Assembly (NCBI RefSeq): GCF_029227915.1
Contig: NC_079881.1
Location: forward strand, 20,249,501-20,313,500
Origin: Hydractinia symbiolongicarpus
Lineage: Eukaryota > Cnidaria > Hydrozoa > Anthoathecata > Hydractiniidae
DNA length: 64,000 nucleotides
Reading direction: 5' to 3'
Positions 1-13,400 of the stretch are shown here, piece after piece (position 1 is the stretch's first letter; each line of letters begins with the position of its first letter). Made by a program: the position numbers and the translations under genes. Below the pieces are notes generated by a model. That model saw only the letters and a list, made by a program, of their open reading frames with translations. It ran no database searches and was not told the origin of the DNA.

Positions 1-232
1 TTCAAAGTTAGACGTGAATAGCAATGTATGTTCAAAGTCAGACGCGGATAGCAATGTATGTTCAAAGTTAGACGCGAATAGCAATGTATGTTTAAAGTCA
101 GACGCGGATAGCAATGTATGTTCAAAGTTAGACGTGAATAGCAATGTATGATCAAAGTTAGACACGGATAATAATGTATATGTTCAAAGTTAGACGCGAT
201 TAGTAATGTATATCCAAAGCATGTATTATTAA
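1..232. repeat. 30-bp tandem repeat (minisatellite)
   Basis: About 7.7 copies of a 30-bp unit built on TTCAAAGTTAGACGCGAATA followed by GCAATGTATG. Copies differ mainly at GTT/GTC and CGTG/CGCG. The array is cut by the left edge of the window, so its full length is unknown. No gene is seen in it. Confidence 0.9.
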
Positions 233-1391
233 AGACGCTTAAAAACTTGTTAAGTCAACGTACTTTCCCCCCATTTCAACCATACAAAACCCATGTCCAA
301 CAATTTGCGACGACATTTTTATGTAATCCCTGAGACAATAAAATAGGATAAATTTAACCGTTACTGGAAGCAAAGAAGGTGTAAGCAAGAGGCTGAGAAA
401 TAAATGTTTTATGTTCTTATATGGTTCGTTTTAAAAATAAAACGTATACTCTAATTGCCTTTAACAACCTTTTATCCAGTCCTCATATAGTGTTTTGTAC
501 AACATGATCTCTTGTGCTTTGATAGAACAAACGTACTTTTTTTAAAATCATTCTTGCTGCCATGGTGATGTTACGGCGGAGAGATATCGCATCAAAAACG
601 TAATCCATTTTTGTTATGATGATTGTTTGTTAGTATTTAGCATTTAAACAATTTGGTTGTCTTTGTGCTGTCGCAAAGCAATTATTCAAGCATAAAATCT
701 TAAAATTGATCTCTTTTAATTGGCTCGTATTGCCGTTATATCGTAAGCGTGGACCTTGAAACCACATATGGATCTAAAATCAGTCATATTTCAAAAAACA
801 CTTTTCAAAATATTTCACAAGATTGGTTTCACCAACCCTTATGTTTTCTTTGGTTGAAAAACATTTTTGATATTTACTTTGCTCGATAGTAAAAAGCGGT
901 ATTCCTTTAAGCAGATGCGACAACGCCTACTTTGTATTATCATCATAATTAGAAGTCATCGAGGCATGTCACCTTGATGACCTCAGCTTAATCTTTTTCA
1001 CGTATGTTAAGAGAATATTGGAAATCTTGTTCATATATGATGTTTTTTATCATCCGCCATTATGACATGGTTATATTTTACACCCGTATAATAAAATACA
1101 GTCGTGACAGGGCGAAAAAAAATCACAAACTAACGACAAATGTGCGATATTAATTCAACACCTCAATACAAAAACAATATCTAGATTTATAATAAAAAAA
1201 TTAATTCGATAAAGAATGGGAGCAATAAAATCTGCATATCTGATTGGTCGATAATTTTCAAAGCTGGGCTGTCTTATTGTCCTCTTTAAATGCACAGTGA
1301 ATAAAAATGATTATATACGAATGCTAAAAAGTAACTCGGGAGTTGGCTGTAAGTGTGTGACTGAAAAAGTGTACACATCGCTCTGTTCAAC
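233..1391. other. Upstream intergenic / promoter-proximal region of the myosin gene
   Basis: AT-rich sequence without a convincing open frame. It must contain the promoter-proximal control of the myosin gene, but no single regulatory site other than the TATA-like box could be assigned with confidence. Confidence 0.5.
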
Positions 1392-1398
1392 TATAAAG
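1392..1398 (+). promoter_or_regulatory. TATA-like box of the myosin gene
   Basis: TATAAAG lies 42 nt upstream of the myosin start codon at 1440. If it is used with ordinary spacing, transcription would start near 1420 and the 5' UTR would be only about 20 nt. The alternatives are an upstream promoter or spliced-leader trans-splicing, which is known in hydrozoans. Only the motif and its position are seen. Confidence 0.4.
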
Positions 1399-1439
1399 CG
1401 CTTCTGCAAACAGATTTTACGAATTTGTTAGAGTACATT

Positions 1440-4400
1440 ATGTCGGACGTTGACCCGATGCAATACCTGCGGGTGGACCCCGCGCAGATGATGAAGGAGC
1501 AGGCGAAAACTTTTGATGCTAAAAAATGGGTTTGGGTACCTGTTTCGGGTGCAGATGGGTATGAAGCCGCAATGGTGAAAAGTGCATCAGGTGATTTGGT
1601 GACCGTGGAAACCCAGGGTGGGAAGGTGAGAAAAAACTTGTGTACTTGCTCCTAAGGAGTTGTTTTTGAGGTTATGAAAAATTTATAAATTAGTATTTAT
1701 AACAAATCGGTTAAAATTCGTTTTATCTTTTGTAATAAGAATGATTCTTGACGCATGTGGAACTCTGTAAACTTAAAATCGTGCTTCTCTTTTTTTAGAC
1801 CTTGGATGTCAAGAAAGAGGAGTGTGATCAAATGAACCCTCCTAAGTACGAAAAATGTGCAGACATGGCCTCACTTACCTACTTAAACGAAGCTAGTGTT
1901 TTATACAATTTAAAAGCAAGATATGTGACTGGTTTGATTTACGTGAGTACATCAAATTTCTTGTTTGTTTTTTTCCAGCTCCCTCTATTAATTAAGGATC
2001 TACTCTCCTACGCAGACCTTTAAATATTAATTCTGTTTACACCAGAAAATCTGATGATATAACATCACTATGATGGTAAAACTTAATCAAAGATTTCATG
2101 TTTGAGCTGGAATAGCAAGTTTACAATTCATAACATTTCCAAAGACATAGAATATTTTAATAAAAAAGTAAAATATAATAAGAATATATTGAAAAAAACT
2201 TTTAAAAATTCCATTGTTGTTTTTGCGTGTTAAGTCCACTGTTTGCTTCTGTTATCAATCATTATTTTTAATTGCTCGATCATGCACGGCAATTAAAAAA
2301 GTTGCAAAGAGCAGCGAAGTGTAATTAGCTCAATTATGAACTAATTGATCTGGACTGCACAATCTCTGATTAAAGGTTATGATTGACAAGTAAATCTTTT
2401 GATGTGGCTTTTATAAAAAATGTTACTCCAATTCAAACAAATAGAACTATACGTCATAAATAATACTTCTTATATCACCCTCGATTCCAGGCTATTGTTG
2501 TTCTGTAAAAGCAAATGTTGTTTACAAAGAGCCTCGCCTTAGTTGTTTATAAAAGTGTATAATATACACAATTTTCGTGCATTTGATACATCACACAGTA
2601 TCACAAAATCATTATTTTCTTTTCCACTTTAAGATAAGAGAGAGAGAAAGATTAAGCATGAAATTTAACGTCGGCTATTCTTTATGCACATTTTTCCCTG
2701 TCATGTCGGCGGCATACACTAAAGAAGAAAAAGATGAAAGAATGTTTTGGTTTTAAATAAGAACCTCTAATATTAAAATACCGTTGGAGAAATCCTACAA
2801 ACCTAATAGATCGGATTAGGTACTCAATTTTCAAAATACAGTTGAATACCAATGGGTGGGAAAAAAATTAAAAAAATAGTAAATGAAGTCGATCCTTTAA
2901 AAATAATTTAAATATCACAAAACATTATTGTATTTTATTGCCTAGCATAATGCAAGAAGGATGCAAAATATCTAAAATGTGAAAAAAAAATTAACAAAAC
3001 ATTTGAACATTTTTTTTTAAATTTGATGTCTATATTATAATAACCGTATACGTCTGTCTGTCTGTCACGCAAAATGGTAGCTTAGCTGCGCAAAAGCGAG
3101 AAGCACGCAATCCGGTATAAAAAGTACGGCCGAACCCGTGTATTTTCCACGGGCTAACGACTAGTATTGATATATTGCTGGATAATATAGTTGCAAATGG
3201 TTGTTAACCAGTAGAAAGAAAGTTTTTCTTTATCCTTTTTCATGGTGCCTTATTTTGTATAATTCCAAACACTAAATCAAAGGGACTTGTTGAATATAAG
3301 GATTCTAATCGAATATTTCTGCGAATACTGTATATGCTTTAAAAAACTTCACAGCAACATTGGGGGTTAGGGTGTGGATGTAGTAAATGTAAGTCTGCCC
3401 CTTAAAAATAATTTAAACATGACATAACATTAGCGCATTATTATTGCCTAACATATTGCAAGGAAGTTACAAAATATCTAAAAAGTGAAAATTTTCCTTA
3501 ACAAAACTCGTGGACGTTTCTTTAAAATTTGATATATTGCTGGCTCAAATATCAAATCTTTAACTTTTACCGTCATAGTGGTGTTATATCATCAGATTCT
3601 CTAGTGTGAAAAGAATTACTTCTACGAATACTCGAATGTGTCTTGTTATATGCTTTACAAAAGCTTCAAAAAAGCAATGATACTGTCTCCTTTCCTCCAG
3701 TATTCCACAGTTTTTGCTTCAATTTAAACATCTATTTTTTCTTTCATTTATTTGTAGACATACTCTGGTTTGTTTTGCGTCGCTGTGAATCCCTATAGGC
3801 GTCTACCAATTTACACAGATGAGGTCATCAAAATGTATCGTGGAAAACGAAGACCAGAAATGCCACCTCACATTTTCGCTGTGGTTGATACAGCTTATCA
3901 AGACATGTTAACTGAGCACGAAAACCAGTCAATGTTGATCACGTAAGTCCAAGTACCTACAGGTGTTGCGTTGTATTAAAAGTTTTAGTCTAAAAGAAGT
4001 TCAAGAAGTGCTCCTCATACACACACTAGCAACCGCCCAATTTACGAGACTTAACAGGGAAGCGTAGTACCAATCTCCCTTCCAGGACTCCTTTTTCCCT
4101 GTCTAATATGTGACGACTTTTTTCTATGCTACGTATCAGAAAACAAGAATTAGCCCTGGGAACGAGATTTGCAGCCTATATTTTTTTATAAGCACGCACG
4201 CTAGAACAACAATACTGGTCGAAAAATTGAAAATTCTTTGTATATTCTGCCATTTCTTAAAATGTTTAAAATTAATACCAAGCTATAAAATTAAGAACAT
4301 TTCAAGATCACTACAAAGAAGGTTCAACCCGCTAAAAATCTTTTTCATATGTTTGACCTAAAAATTAATATTTTTCTATATTGTCTTTTCAGTAAAAAAA

Positions 4401-7400
4401 GTAAAATCAATAAAATTTTATCCCTACCATTGTTCTTATTTCGTTCTTAATTTTCAGCCTTTTCCAACCTCATTGTTCTTATAAATTGTTCTTATCGGGG
4501 AATAAGTGTGCGGCAACACTTATTTGAAATATCCTGAGCATGTGACAAAAAGGTCGAAATTTCAATGAATTAGTACTACTTTTTCTGAGTAAGAAAATTG
4601 TTTTTAGAAAATATACCAAACAAAGTCAAAAAAAGCTAATAAAAATGCAGATCTGTCCCTCTCAGTGAACTGCAACATCTCTCATAGACATCCTCGTCCC
4701 TAGGGGCTTTTGCCTTTTTGACATTAGCCGCCAAGTAAGCGCTAGCGGCTTTGACATAGGCAAGACACCCTGGGGACAAGTATGCTCTCATTGATTGAAC
4801 GTATGTGTATTTTTTTTATTGATCTATCTTTTCAGAGGTGAGTCTGGCGCAGGCAAAACTGAAAACACAAAAAAGGTTATTCAGTACATTGCCAAAGTCG
4901 CAGGTGTGGAGAAGAAACATAAGGCGGTGAGTCTGTTACACCAAACCTATTTTCACAAAACCTATTTTCACAAAAGTTCTGATCAATAGTGACGTGTATG
5001 TCAACTTTGTTCTTTGTGGAGTCTAACCTTCTTCACAGGATAGAAAACATTTCTTTAAAGTATGGATACTAGCCCTATGTTTTATCGTAATACTGTACTA
5101 ATGAGATTATTTTTATCTTTTATTTCTTTATTCATTCATTCATTCATTCATTCATTTATTCATTCATTCATTTACTTATTCAAACACCATTCATATCAAC
5201 CAACAAATCACATAGGAGGAGACACAGGCTGCATCAGCAGGTTCCATGGTAAAGGGAGATTTGGATGAACAAGTCGTGCAAGCTAACCCGCTCTTGGAAG
5301 CGTTTGGGAACGCCAAAACAACAAGAAACAACAACTCCTCCCGTTTCGTAAGTGCAACCATGCACGGCGTTAACAAACATTTCGTTTGTTAAAAGCCTTG
5401 GTTGAACACAACAAGTTGCAATGTTAAGATGGAATAACATCGCTACAAGAATGTGTTCTAACTTTCACACAAACCGCACCACATTTCCATCTTAAGTCGT
5501 TAAAATTCAATAATTTTGTATTCGTTTAAAATCGCATTCATTTCAATAATAATTAAATTCGATAATCCAACATGAATTTAATAGGACGATGTGCGTCAAG
5601 ACAGTCGATCTTTGGATGAACAAGTCGTAGAGGCTAATCCACTTTTGGAAGCTTTTGGTAACGCCAAAACAACGAGAAATAACAATTCCTCACGATTCGT
5701 AAGTTGCACCCACTATATGCTTTGGCTTGTAAACACAAAATCCCTGACATACATCAGGGGCATCGGTTGATGTGTGTCTTACGAGCTTTGAAGCATTGTT
5801 ACACTGAACTTAAGTGAGTTTCCATTTGGAAATTCTGCTGTGTTGTTACTTGTGCGTCGATTTTATAGTTTGTCATCGAGTATACGACTTTTAAAACTTG
5901 TTCCTATATAAGGGATTTTTAGATTCTGCATTATTTATTTTCTTTTTAATCTCGACACAAACAGTAAAACTGACGTCATAAGTAACATTTTGTCATCAGT
6001 TAAAGAAAAATTTTGATCAGATATTTACCTATTGTTATTATTCTATAACATGATGATTTTTTCTCATCGAGAATTTTTTAACTGATAAAATTGTTGCACT
6101 ACATAGTATAACTTTTGGTTTGTATACCTGCACCAATACCACATTACGGTAGCTTATTTTATATATGAACCACTTTTTAGGATTATATACCCAAAAGTGA
6201 TCATCCACTTCGAACCGTAGCTGCCATGCTGTCTGCTGGCATTTATATTTTTTTTTTAAAAAAAATGTTTTGGCTGTCTTTCAAAATATAAATGATAGCT
6301 CCGGTTAACAGCCCGGTTTAACTGTGGATTATACACTATTGGCGTAACACTCACGCACTAGCCATGTTGGTTAGCATTTCCAAGTGTTTTCCATCGTGTA
6401 GAAATCACTTGAGAAATGTAGGTATATATTAGAACTGAAAAACAAATTCCTTATATCTAGGGTAAATTCATTCGATGTCACTTTTCTCAAACTGGCAAAC
6501 TAGCCGGTGCCGATATTGAATCATGTAAGTTTAAAAGTTTTACTCCCCGAAGTATTTCGCGCGATAACTCGTTACCAGTCCGTTTTGTTCCAGCGAATAG
6601 TTTAATTGTTGTACAGTACGTGCTTGTGTTGTTGATAATGGTGTGCTTATGTTCAGATTTGCTCGAGAAAAATCGTGTGGTACATCAAGGCGCAGCCGAA
6701 AGAAATTATCACATTTTTTATCAACTGCTGTATGCTTCTGATGATGAGGCGTTACAAAAACTATGTTTGCTCTCACGAAAACCTGAGGATTATACCTACC
6801 TGGCAGAGGGTGTACCTTCCGTAGATGCTATTGATGATAATCAAGAGTATAAAGACACTGTGGTGAGTACTAAAAAGCGCTCTGGAGGAAAGTGTGTGTT
6901 TGATAGTACCTTAAGGAAATAACTTTTTTGCGGGTATTTAATGTCAGAATTTTCTGGAAAGTTGCGCGGAATTATTTTTGAAAAAAAACACAAAAAAAAG
7001 CAGTTTAACAACGCAAAACCTTTAAGTAATTTTTGAAATATGTAATATATGAATTCGTCGACTATAAAACTCACAGAAAACAAAAAAAATAGTCATATTA
7101 AACCAGTGTAAATAAAATTACGCTCTTTTTAGCCTTTCGAAATAATTTATTAGCCTTGAACGAGTTCATTGTTTATAGTTCTATAACAACAGTTGTGCAT
7201 AAACAAGAATATAGTTAACTTTTGGCGGGATTAACTTTTGCATTACTGTGCTGAGGCTTCCGTCGACTCAATTTTGCGAACTTGGAAAATTTAATCTATA
7301 GAGAAAATTAAAAATTAAAAATCACAGAATCTTTATTCAAAATCAATGTCATGGTTTTATTTCTCTAGAATGCTATTGAAGTTTTGGGATTCAGCGAAGA

Positions 7401-10400
7401 GGAAAAAATGTCCATGTTTAAAATTTGTGCCGCCATCTTGAATTTCGGTAACATGAAGTTCAAACAAAAAGCTCGAGATGAGCAGGCTGAAGTCGTCGAT
7501 CCAGCCGGTAAGCGAAAAAAAATTTTTTTTCACACTCAACAAAACAGGTGGCAGATTGTTTGACCAAATTTAGATACAATTACTTATAAAGGAATAAGAA
7601 AGGTACATGTTCATTTTTTCCTTTTCTTTTTAGACGGAGAGCGTGTAGGGTATTTACTCGGTATACCAGTCGGAGAATTCCACAAATCCTTAGTTAAGCC
7701 GAAAGTGAAAGTCGGAAACGATTTTGTCAACAAAGGTCAAAACGTCACTCAAGTGACGTATGCTGTGGCTGCTTTATCAAAAGCATTATTTGAACGCATG
7801 TTTTGGTGGATCGTTACTCGTGTAAACAAAGCCTTAGACACAAAAGAAAGACGCTCGTATTTCATTGGTGTGTTGGATATTGCAGGCTTTGAAATTTTTG
7901 AGGTACACACTTTTTTACAAGAATAGTTTTGTAAGAACATGAGCCTCAGATTTTGCCGGAAAAACGGAAACAAAATAAGAACAGCTTCGGGTTCAAATTA
8001 TTGTTTTTAAACTAAGAACAACGTTGGTCTGAATTTTCAATAAAATAAAAAGAATCCAAGATAATTTTTTTTAAGCTACCGACATTTGTTTTATTTGCGA
8101 TCGTTTCTTCTCTCACCTACAATTACCGCCCACCCACTTTCCTAGGGATTTTAACTTTTGGATTTTGGATGAAGTCAAAAATGCCTGGGAGCGGGGGTTG
8201 ATGACTGCAAAATTCTGAAGTTTTGTTTGTCATTTAAAACGATCTGAAAATCAAGGGTTAGCTTTTATATATTATGATCCTCACTTGGCTCTTCTTAATT
8301 TCTTTTAAAAGGGACGTACTAAGTGAAGGGTTGTCGTATAAATTAAGTGAATATTTTGTTGAATGAAAAAATGTCGAGTCTGGCAAAATGTTGGTTTATC
8401 TTTTTAGTACAACTCTTTCGAACAATTATGTATCAATTTAACGAACGAAAAACTCCAGCAGTTTTTCAATCATCACATGTTCGTGTTGGAGCAAGAAGAG
8501 TACAAAAAAGAAGGAATCCATTGGGAATTCATTGATTTTGGCATGGATCTCGAACAAACCATTGAGCTTATTGAAAAGGTACGTCAAATCCATCTTTTTC
8601 ACGTCCTTACATATCTACGTGCACAAAATGCACCTTAGACGCATGGGTGTATATGTTTGGGCTATATTCTTGATGTTTCAGTAATTTCTTTAAAAAAACA
8701 AAGAAACCTAACGCTATTTTATAGCCTGAAAATGTTTTTCAATGAAAGTTCTGTAGGAACATGTTGAATTACTTCATTATTTTACGAATTATCTGCATTT
8801 TGAGCCTGTGCTTTTCTGTCCTTTTCTTTTTCAATCTACAGTACCCCTTTCTACAGACTCCAATTTGTACACTCTCCTCCACAAAATAAATCTGTTGCAA
8901 CCCTTCATCAAACACTAACGCGATGCTCTTCTAGTGTAATCGATGTGATGCCACACCCTTTGTTGGGATATATATTTGCCATCGTTCCCCTTCCACTTGG
9001 TGACATCACATTTTTTATTATTCTAGCCTATGGGTATCTTTGCAATGCTTGAAGAAGAATGCATCGTCCCAAAAGCAAGTGAACAGACGTACTTGCAGAA
9101 ATTACACAAACAACATGGTAACAATAAGTCATACACCAAACCAACGCCAAAACAAACCAAATCAGGTGGAGGAGACTTCATACTCCATCACTATGCTGGT
9201 TCCGTCGGTTACAGTGTAGCCAATTGGTTGGAAAAGAACAAGGATCCAATCAATGAACACACCGCACAGTTGTTTTCTAAAGCCACCGATGCTTTAGTTT
9301 CGCTCTTCTTCCAAGATTATAATCCAGACAGTAAGTTTGACTATGTATTTGTTGCTTTTCTCTTTTCTAGTGATAAGAAAGCACTAACTAAACGGACAAT
9401 ATAAAAACAAACAAACATAAAAATTTAAGTTAAACTAACTAAAGAAAGAATCCGAAAATTCAATCTCTAATACTTAAGTACGTTAAATTTAAATATCTGT
9501 CGTGCAAGAACAAACATAAACATTGAAGTTGTACTCCTTTAGTTACCGGTGGACGAAGAAAAGGTAGCGCCTTCCAAACTGTGAGTTATCGCCACAAAGA
9601 ACAACTGAAGAATTTGCTGAACACTCTTGGCATGACCCAACCACATTTCGTGCGATGTATTATCCCGAATGAAAATAAACAACCTGGTCAAGTTGAGGGA
9701 ACATTAGTTCTTCATCAGTTGAGATGTAATGGTGTCCTGGAAGGTATACGTATTTGCAGAAAAGGTTTCCCGTCTCGAATGTTGTTCCAAGACTTTAGAC
9801 AGAGGTATATTATCATTGCATATCTTCTCATTCTGTCGACGATTGTAAAGTTAGTATTGTAACGTAGTTTCGATAATGCTCGTTTTATGGTTCTAAAAGT
9901 TGGGCTAAATGGAGGTAGTAAATAACAACACCTGATGTTAAACCCGTATACACTTTTATATTTAGATATCAAATCCTCGCTGCTTCAGCTATCCCATCCG
10001 GATTTATTGATGGAAAAGTAGCCGCAGAAAAATTAGTCGAGGCACTTCAACTCGATCAAAGTGAATATCGGGTCGGAACAACTAAAGTGTTTTTCCGTGC
10101 CGGTATTGTGGGAGAACTGGAAGATATGCGAGATGAAAGATTGTCGAAGATCATTTCTCAATTCCAAGCTTACTGCAAGGGACATCTTATGCGTCTTGAA
10201 TATAAAAAAATGTGTGACCAAAGGTAAACCTTTTGTCGCCATTATTGGTACATTTTAACGTCCACGATTCTAAGGCGCGAACTGTGTTGATCTTCATTTT
10301 TGTATTGTATTCATTCAAACTCGTCTTCGTTCTAGAATTGGTTTGGCGGTCATTCAAAGAAACGTTCGTAAATTTTTGTTTTTGCGAAACTGGACTTGGT

Positions 10401-13400
10401 GGAAGCTGTACATCAAGGTGCAACCTCTTCTCAGTATCGCTCGAGCTGAAGACGAGATGAAAGAAAAGGAAGAAGCACTGGCCAAAGCGTTAGAACAAGC
10501 TAAAGTAGACGAAGAAAATCGAAAACAAATGGAAACTCAACTGACTGATACCATTGCTGAGAAGGAGAAGATCTTCGCTGAATTGCAAGCTGAAACAGAT
10601 AGGTTGATTGTAGCTGAAGACAAACTAATGCAAACACAAGCAATTAAGGTAAGCTACATCAATTTACGCTCCACTAATTTTACCAAACACCAGGTTAGTG
10701 CTCCACAAATTTTAATAAAAGTCAGGCTAGTGCTCCACTAATTTTACTGAACACAAGGCTAGTGCTCCACTAACTTTGCTAAACACTAGGCTGTTGCTCC
10801 ACAAATTTAATAAGAACTAAGCTGTTGGTCTACAAATTTTACTGAGGCTAGGCTGGTGCGAATCCAAAAACCAGGCGCTGGTGGTTCAAGAATATTTCAC
10901 GAATATTATTCAAATATTGTCTAGGATAAGCTTGAAGCGAGCTTGAATGAAGCTTTAGAGAAACTGGATGGTGAGGAACACTCAGTCACAGTGTTGGAAG
11001 AAAAAATAACTGAGGCTGAAGACAAAATTGAGGAAATGCAAAACCAAGCTGAAGAACTACAATCCAACATCACCCGAGTGAGTAATATTCAAAATGTTGA
11101 GTGTTTTTTTTATATCATGTCGTGCAATCTCTTCGTGTCTTTCTTGCAGCTTGAATCTGAGAAAACGAGTCGAGACAAACAAATTGACGCTTTAAACGAA
11201 GACATTTTAAAACAAGATGAAGCCATTGCCAAACTAGGAAAGGACAAAAAAGGTTTAGAAGACAACCTACAAGAACGTACTGAACAATTGCAGGCTGCTG
11301 AAGACAAATGTAACAGTTTGAACAAAGCAAAAAGCAAGGCGGACGCTGCATTGAAAGAAGTAAGAAAAGTTTTTTTAATTCAACTTTGTCACCACTTTCT
11401 TTAACAACTCTAATCCTGACCAAAAAACCATTTATAGTTCTTTTTAAAGCAGAAAAGCAGGTATTAAAGGAAGTCTTCTATTTTACATGTTTCACCATTT
11501 AGACTGAGCATTCATTAAAAAAAGAGAAAGAAGCAAAGGCTAAAATTGAAAAGGAGAAAAGAAAAGCAGAACAAGATCTTAAAGATAGTAGAGAGAAGCT
11601 TGAAAACACTGAGATGGAGCTCAAGAACGCCAATGAAACTGTAGCCAAGTAAGCGAGACCTATTTGCTTCCAAAGTAACTTCAGCTTTAACTTTTGATCG
11701 AGTTAATCAATTTTTGAATGTTCCTAAAACTTTGTTACTTAATAATACAGAGTGGTAGTATAAGACATTTTATTTCCATCAGTATTAAAAAATGATGATA
11801 CATCAGAATATTTTAATGTCAAATAATAAATAAAAGAATTTAATTGTAAACACAATTCTGCGCCATCTTTAATTTTAAGGGGCCAAAAAGTAGGAAAATA
11901 ATACTTTAGTGAAAACAACCAACATTAAAACAGTGTAGCTTTTCAATAACTTTGTTCTTTCTTATGTAGACGAGAAAAGTCGATCAAAGATTTAGAAGAA
12001 GCAAAGGATAACCAAGAAAATATGATTAAACAACTGCAAAAGAAAATACAAGAATTGTTAGCCCGCATTGATGAATTAGAAGAAGAATTGGAAAACGAAC
12101 GCAAACTTCGACAAAAAGTTGAAATGGCGCGAAAAGATTTAGAAGCACAAATAGAGGAATTGCAAGATCAAGTAGAAGCAGCGGGAGGTGCGACCACAGC
12201 CCAGGTAGGTGTCACACTATCTTTAATATATAAAATGAGTGTATTTTTACGATCTATGAAGACTTTTGTAATCTTCATACTTTAAGCTTGAAGTGAGTAA
12301 GAAGAGAGAAAATGAAGTGAACCGATTAAGAAAAGAAATTGAAGATCTGAACGCCGCTAATGAGGCTGCAATGCAGTCAGCTAAAAGTAAAGCGAGTGCT
12401 GCCATTGGCGAGGCTCAAGATGAACTCGAGGCTGTCAAAAAAGGGAAAGCGAAGTAAGTGATTATGTCAGGCGTTAAACAGTCATTTGGATGAACATTGT
12501 AGACGGGTCAGTCCGCACAGAACAAGTAAACATAGCTAGCATGCATTCAACAATGCCCTTAACACATTCCTTCTCATGTCTTTACTAATTTAAACATTTG
12601 TCAAAAATAACTTTAGATCTGATAAAGAAAAAGCTAACGCTATTGCTGAGTTGGACGATGTGCATTCGCAGTTGGAACAAGTTAAAAAACAGAAAACGAA
12701 TAGCGACAAGAACAATCGCATGTTAGAAGACCAACTCAATGAATTGCGCGGGAAAGTGTCGCAGCTTGAAGATGATCTCTCATCGTCTGAACAAAGAAAT
12801 AGTAAAGTTTCTGGAGAGTCGGCAGGTGTCGCTAAACAGTTGGAAGATGCTGAACATAAGCTAGGAATGGCTACAAAACAGATCAAATCACTGGAGGCAG
12901 CTCTCGCTGAAGCCAAATCATCTGCCGATGACGAATCTAGGGTAAGAATTTATACAAAGTTGACAATAAAGCAAAAAAGAAGTGACCGTAACATTGATTT
13001 CATTTATAGTATTGTTTGAACAAGTGTAATTAATTTTTATAGTATGCTCGGTAGTATACGTAATCGGTTGAATGCTCTCCACCGTAGGGTAAACATGACA
13101 ACCATCAAAAACTACAAAACGCTTTGTCAGAAATTGAAGCCTTGCAGGAGCAACTGGATGAAGAACAAGCTGCTCGGCAAGATATGCAGAACAAATTCTC
13201 ACGTGCAAATGCTGACGCCCAACAATGGAAGAACAAATACGAGATGGACGGGGCAAATCGAGTTGAAGAACTTGAAGATGCTAAACGAAAGCTCGCCAAT
13301 CGAGTTCAAGAAATGGAAGAAGCATTGGCTGCTGCTGAAAGCAAAGCGTCAAGTATGGAAAAAGTGAAGAACAGAATGAACGAAGAAGTAGAGGACTTAC

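Noticed and set aside
5234-5440. Minus-strand frames opposite myosin exon 5a
   Set aside because: Antisense shadows of a well supported exon.
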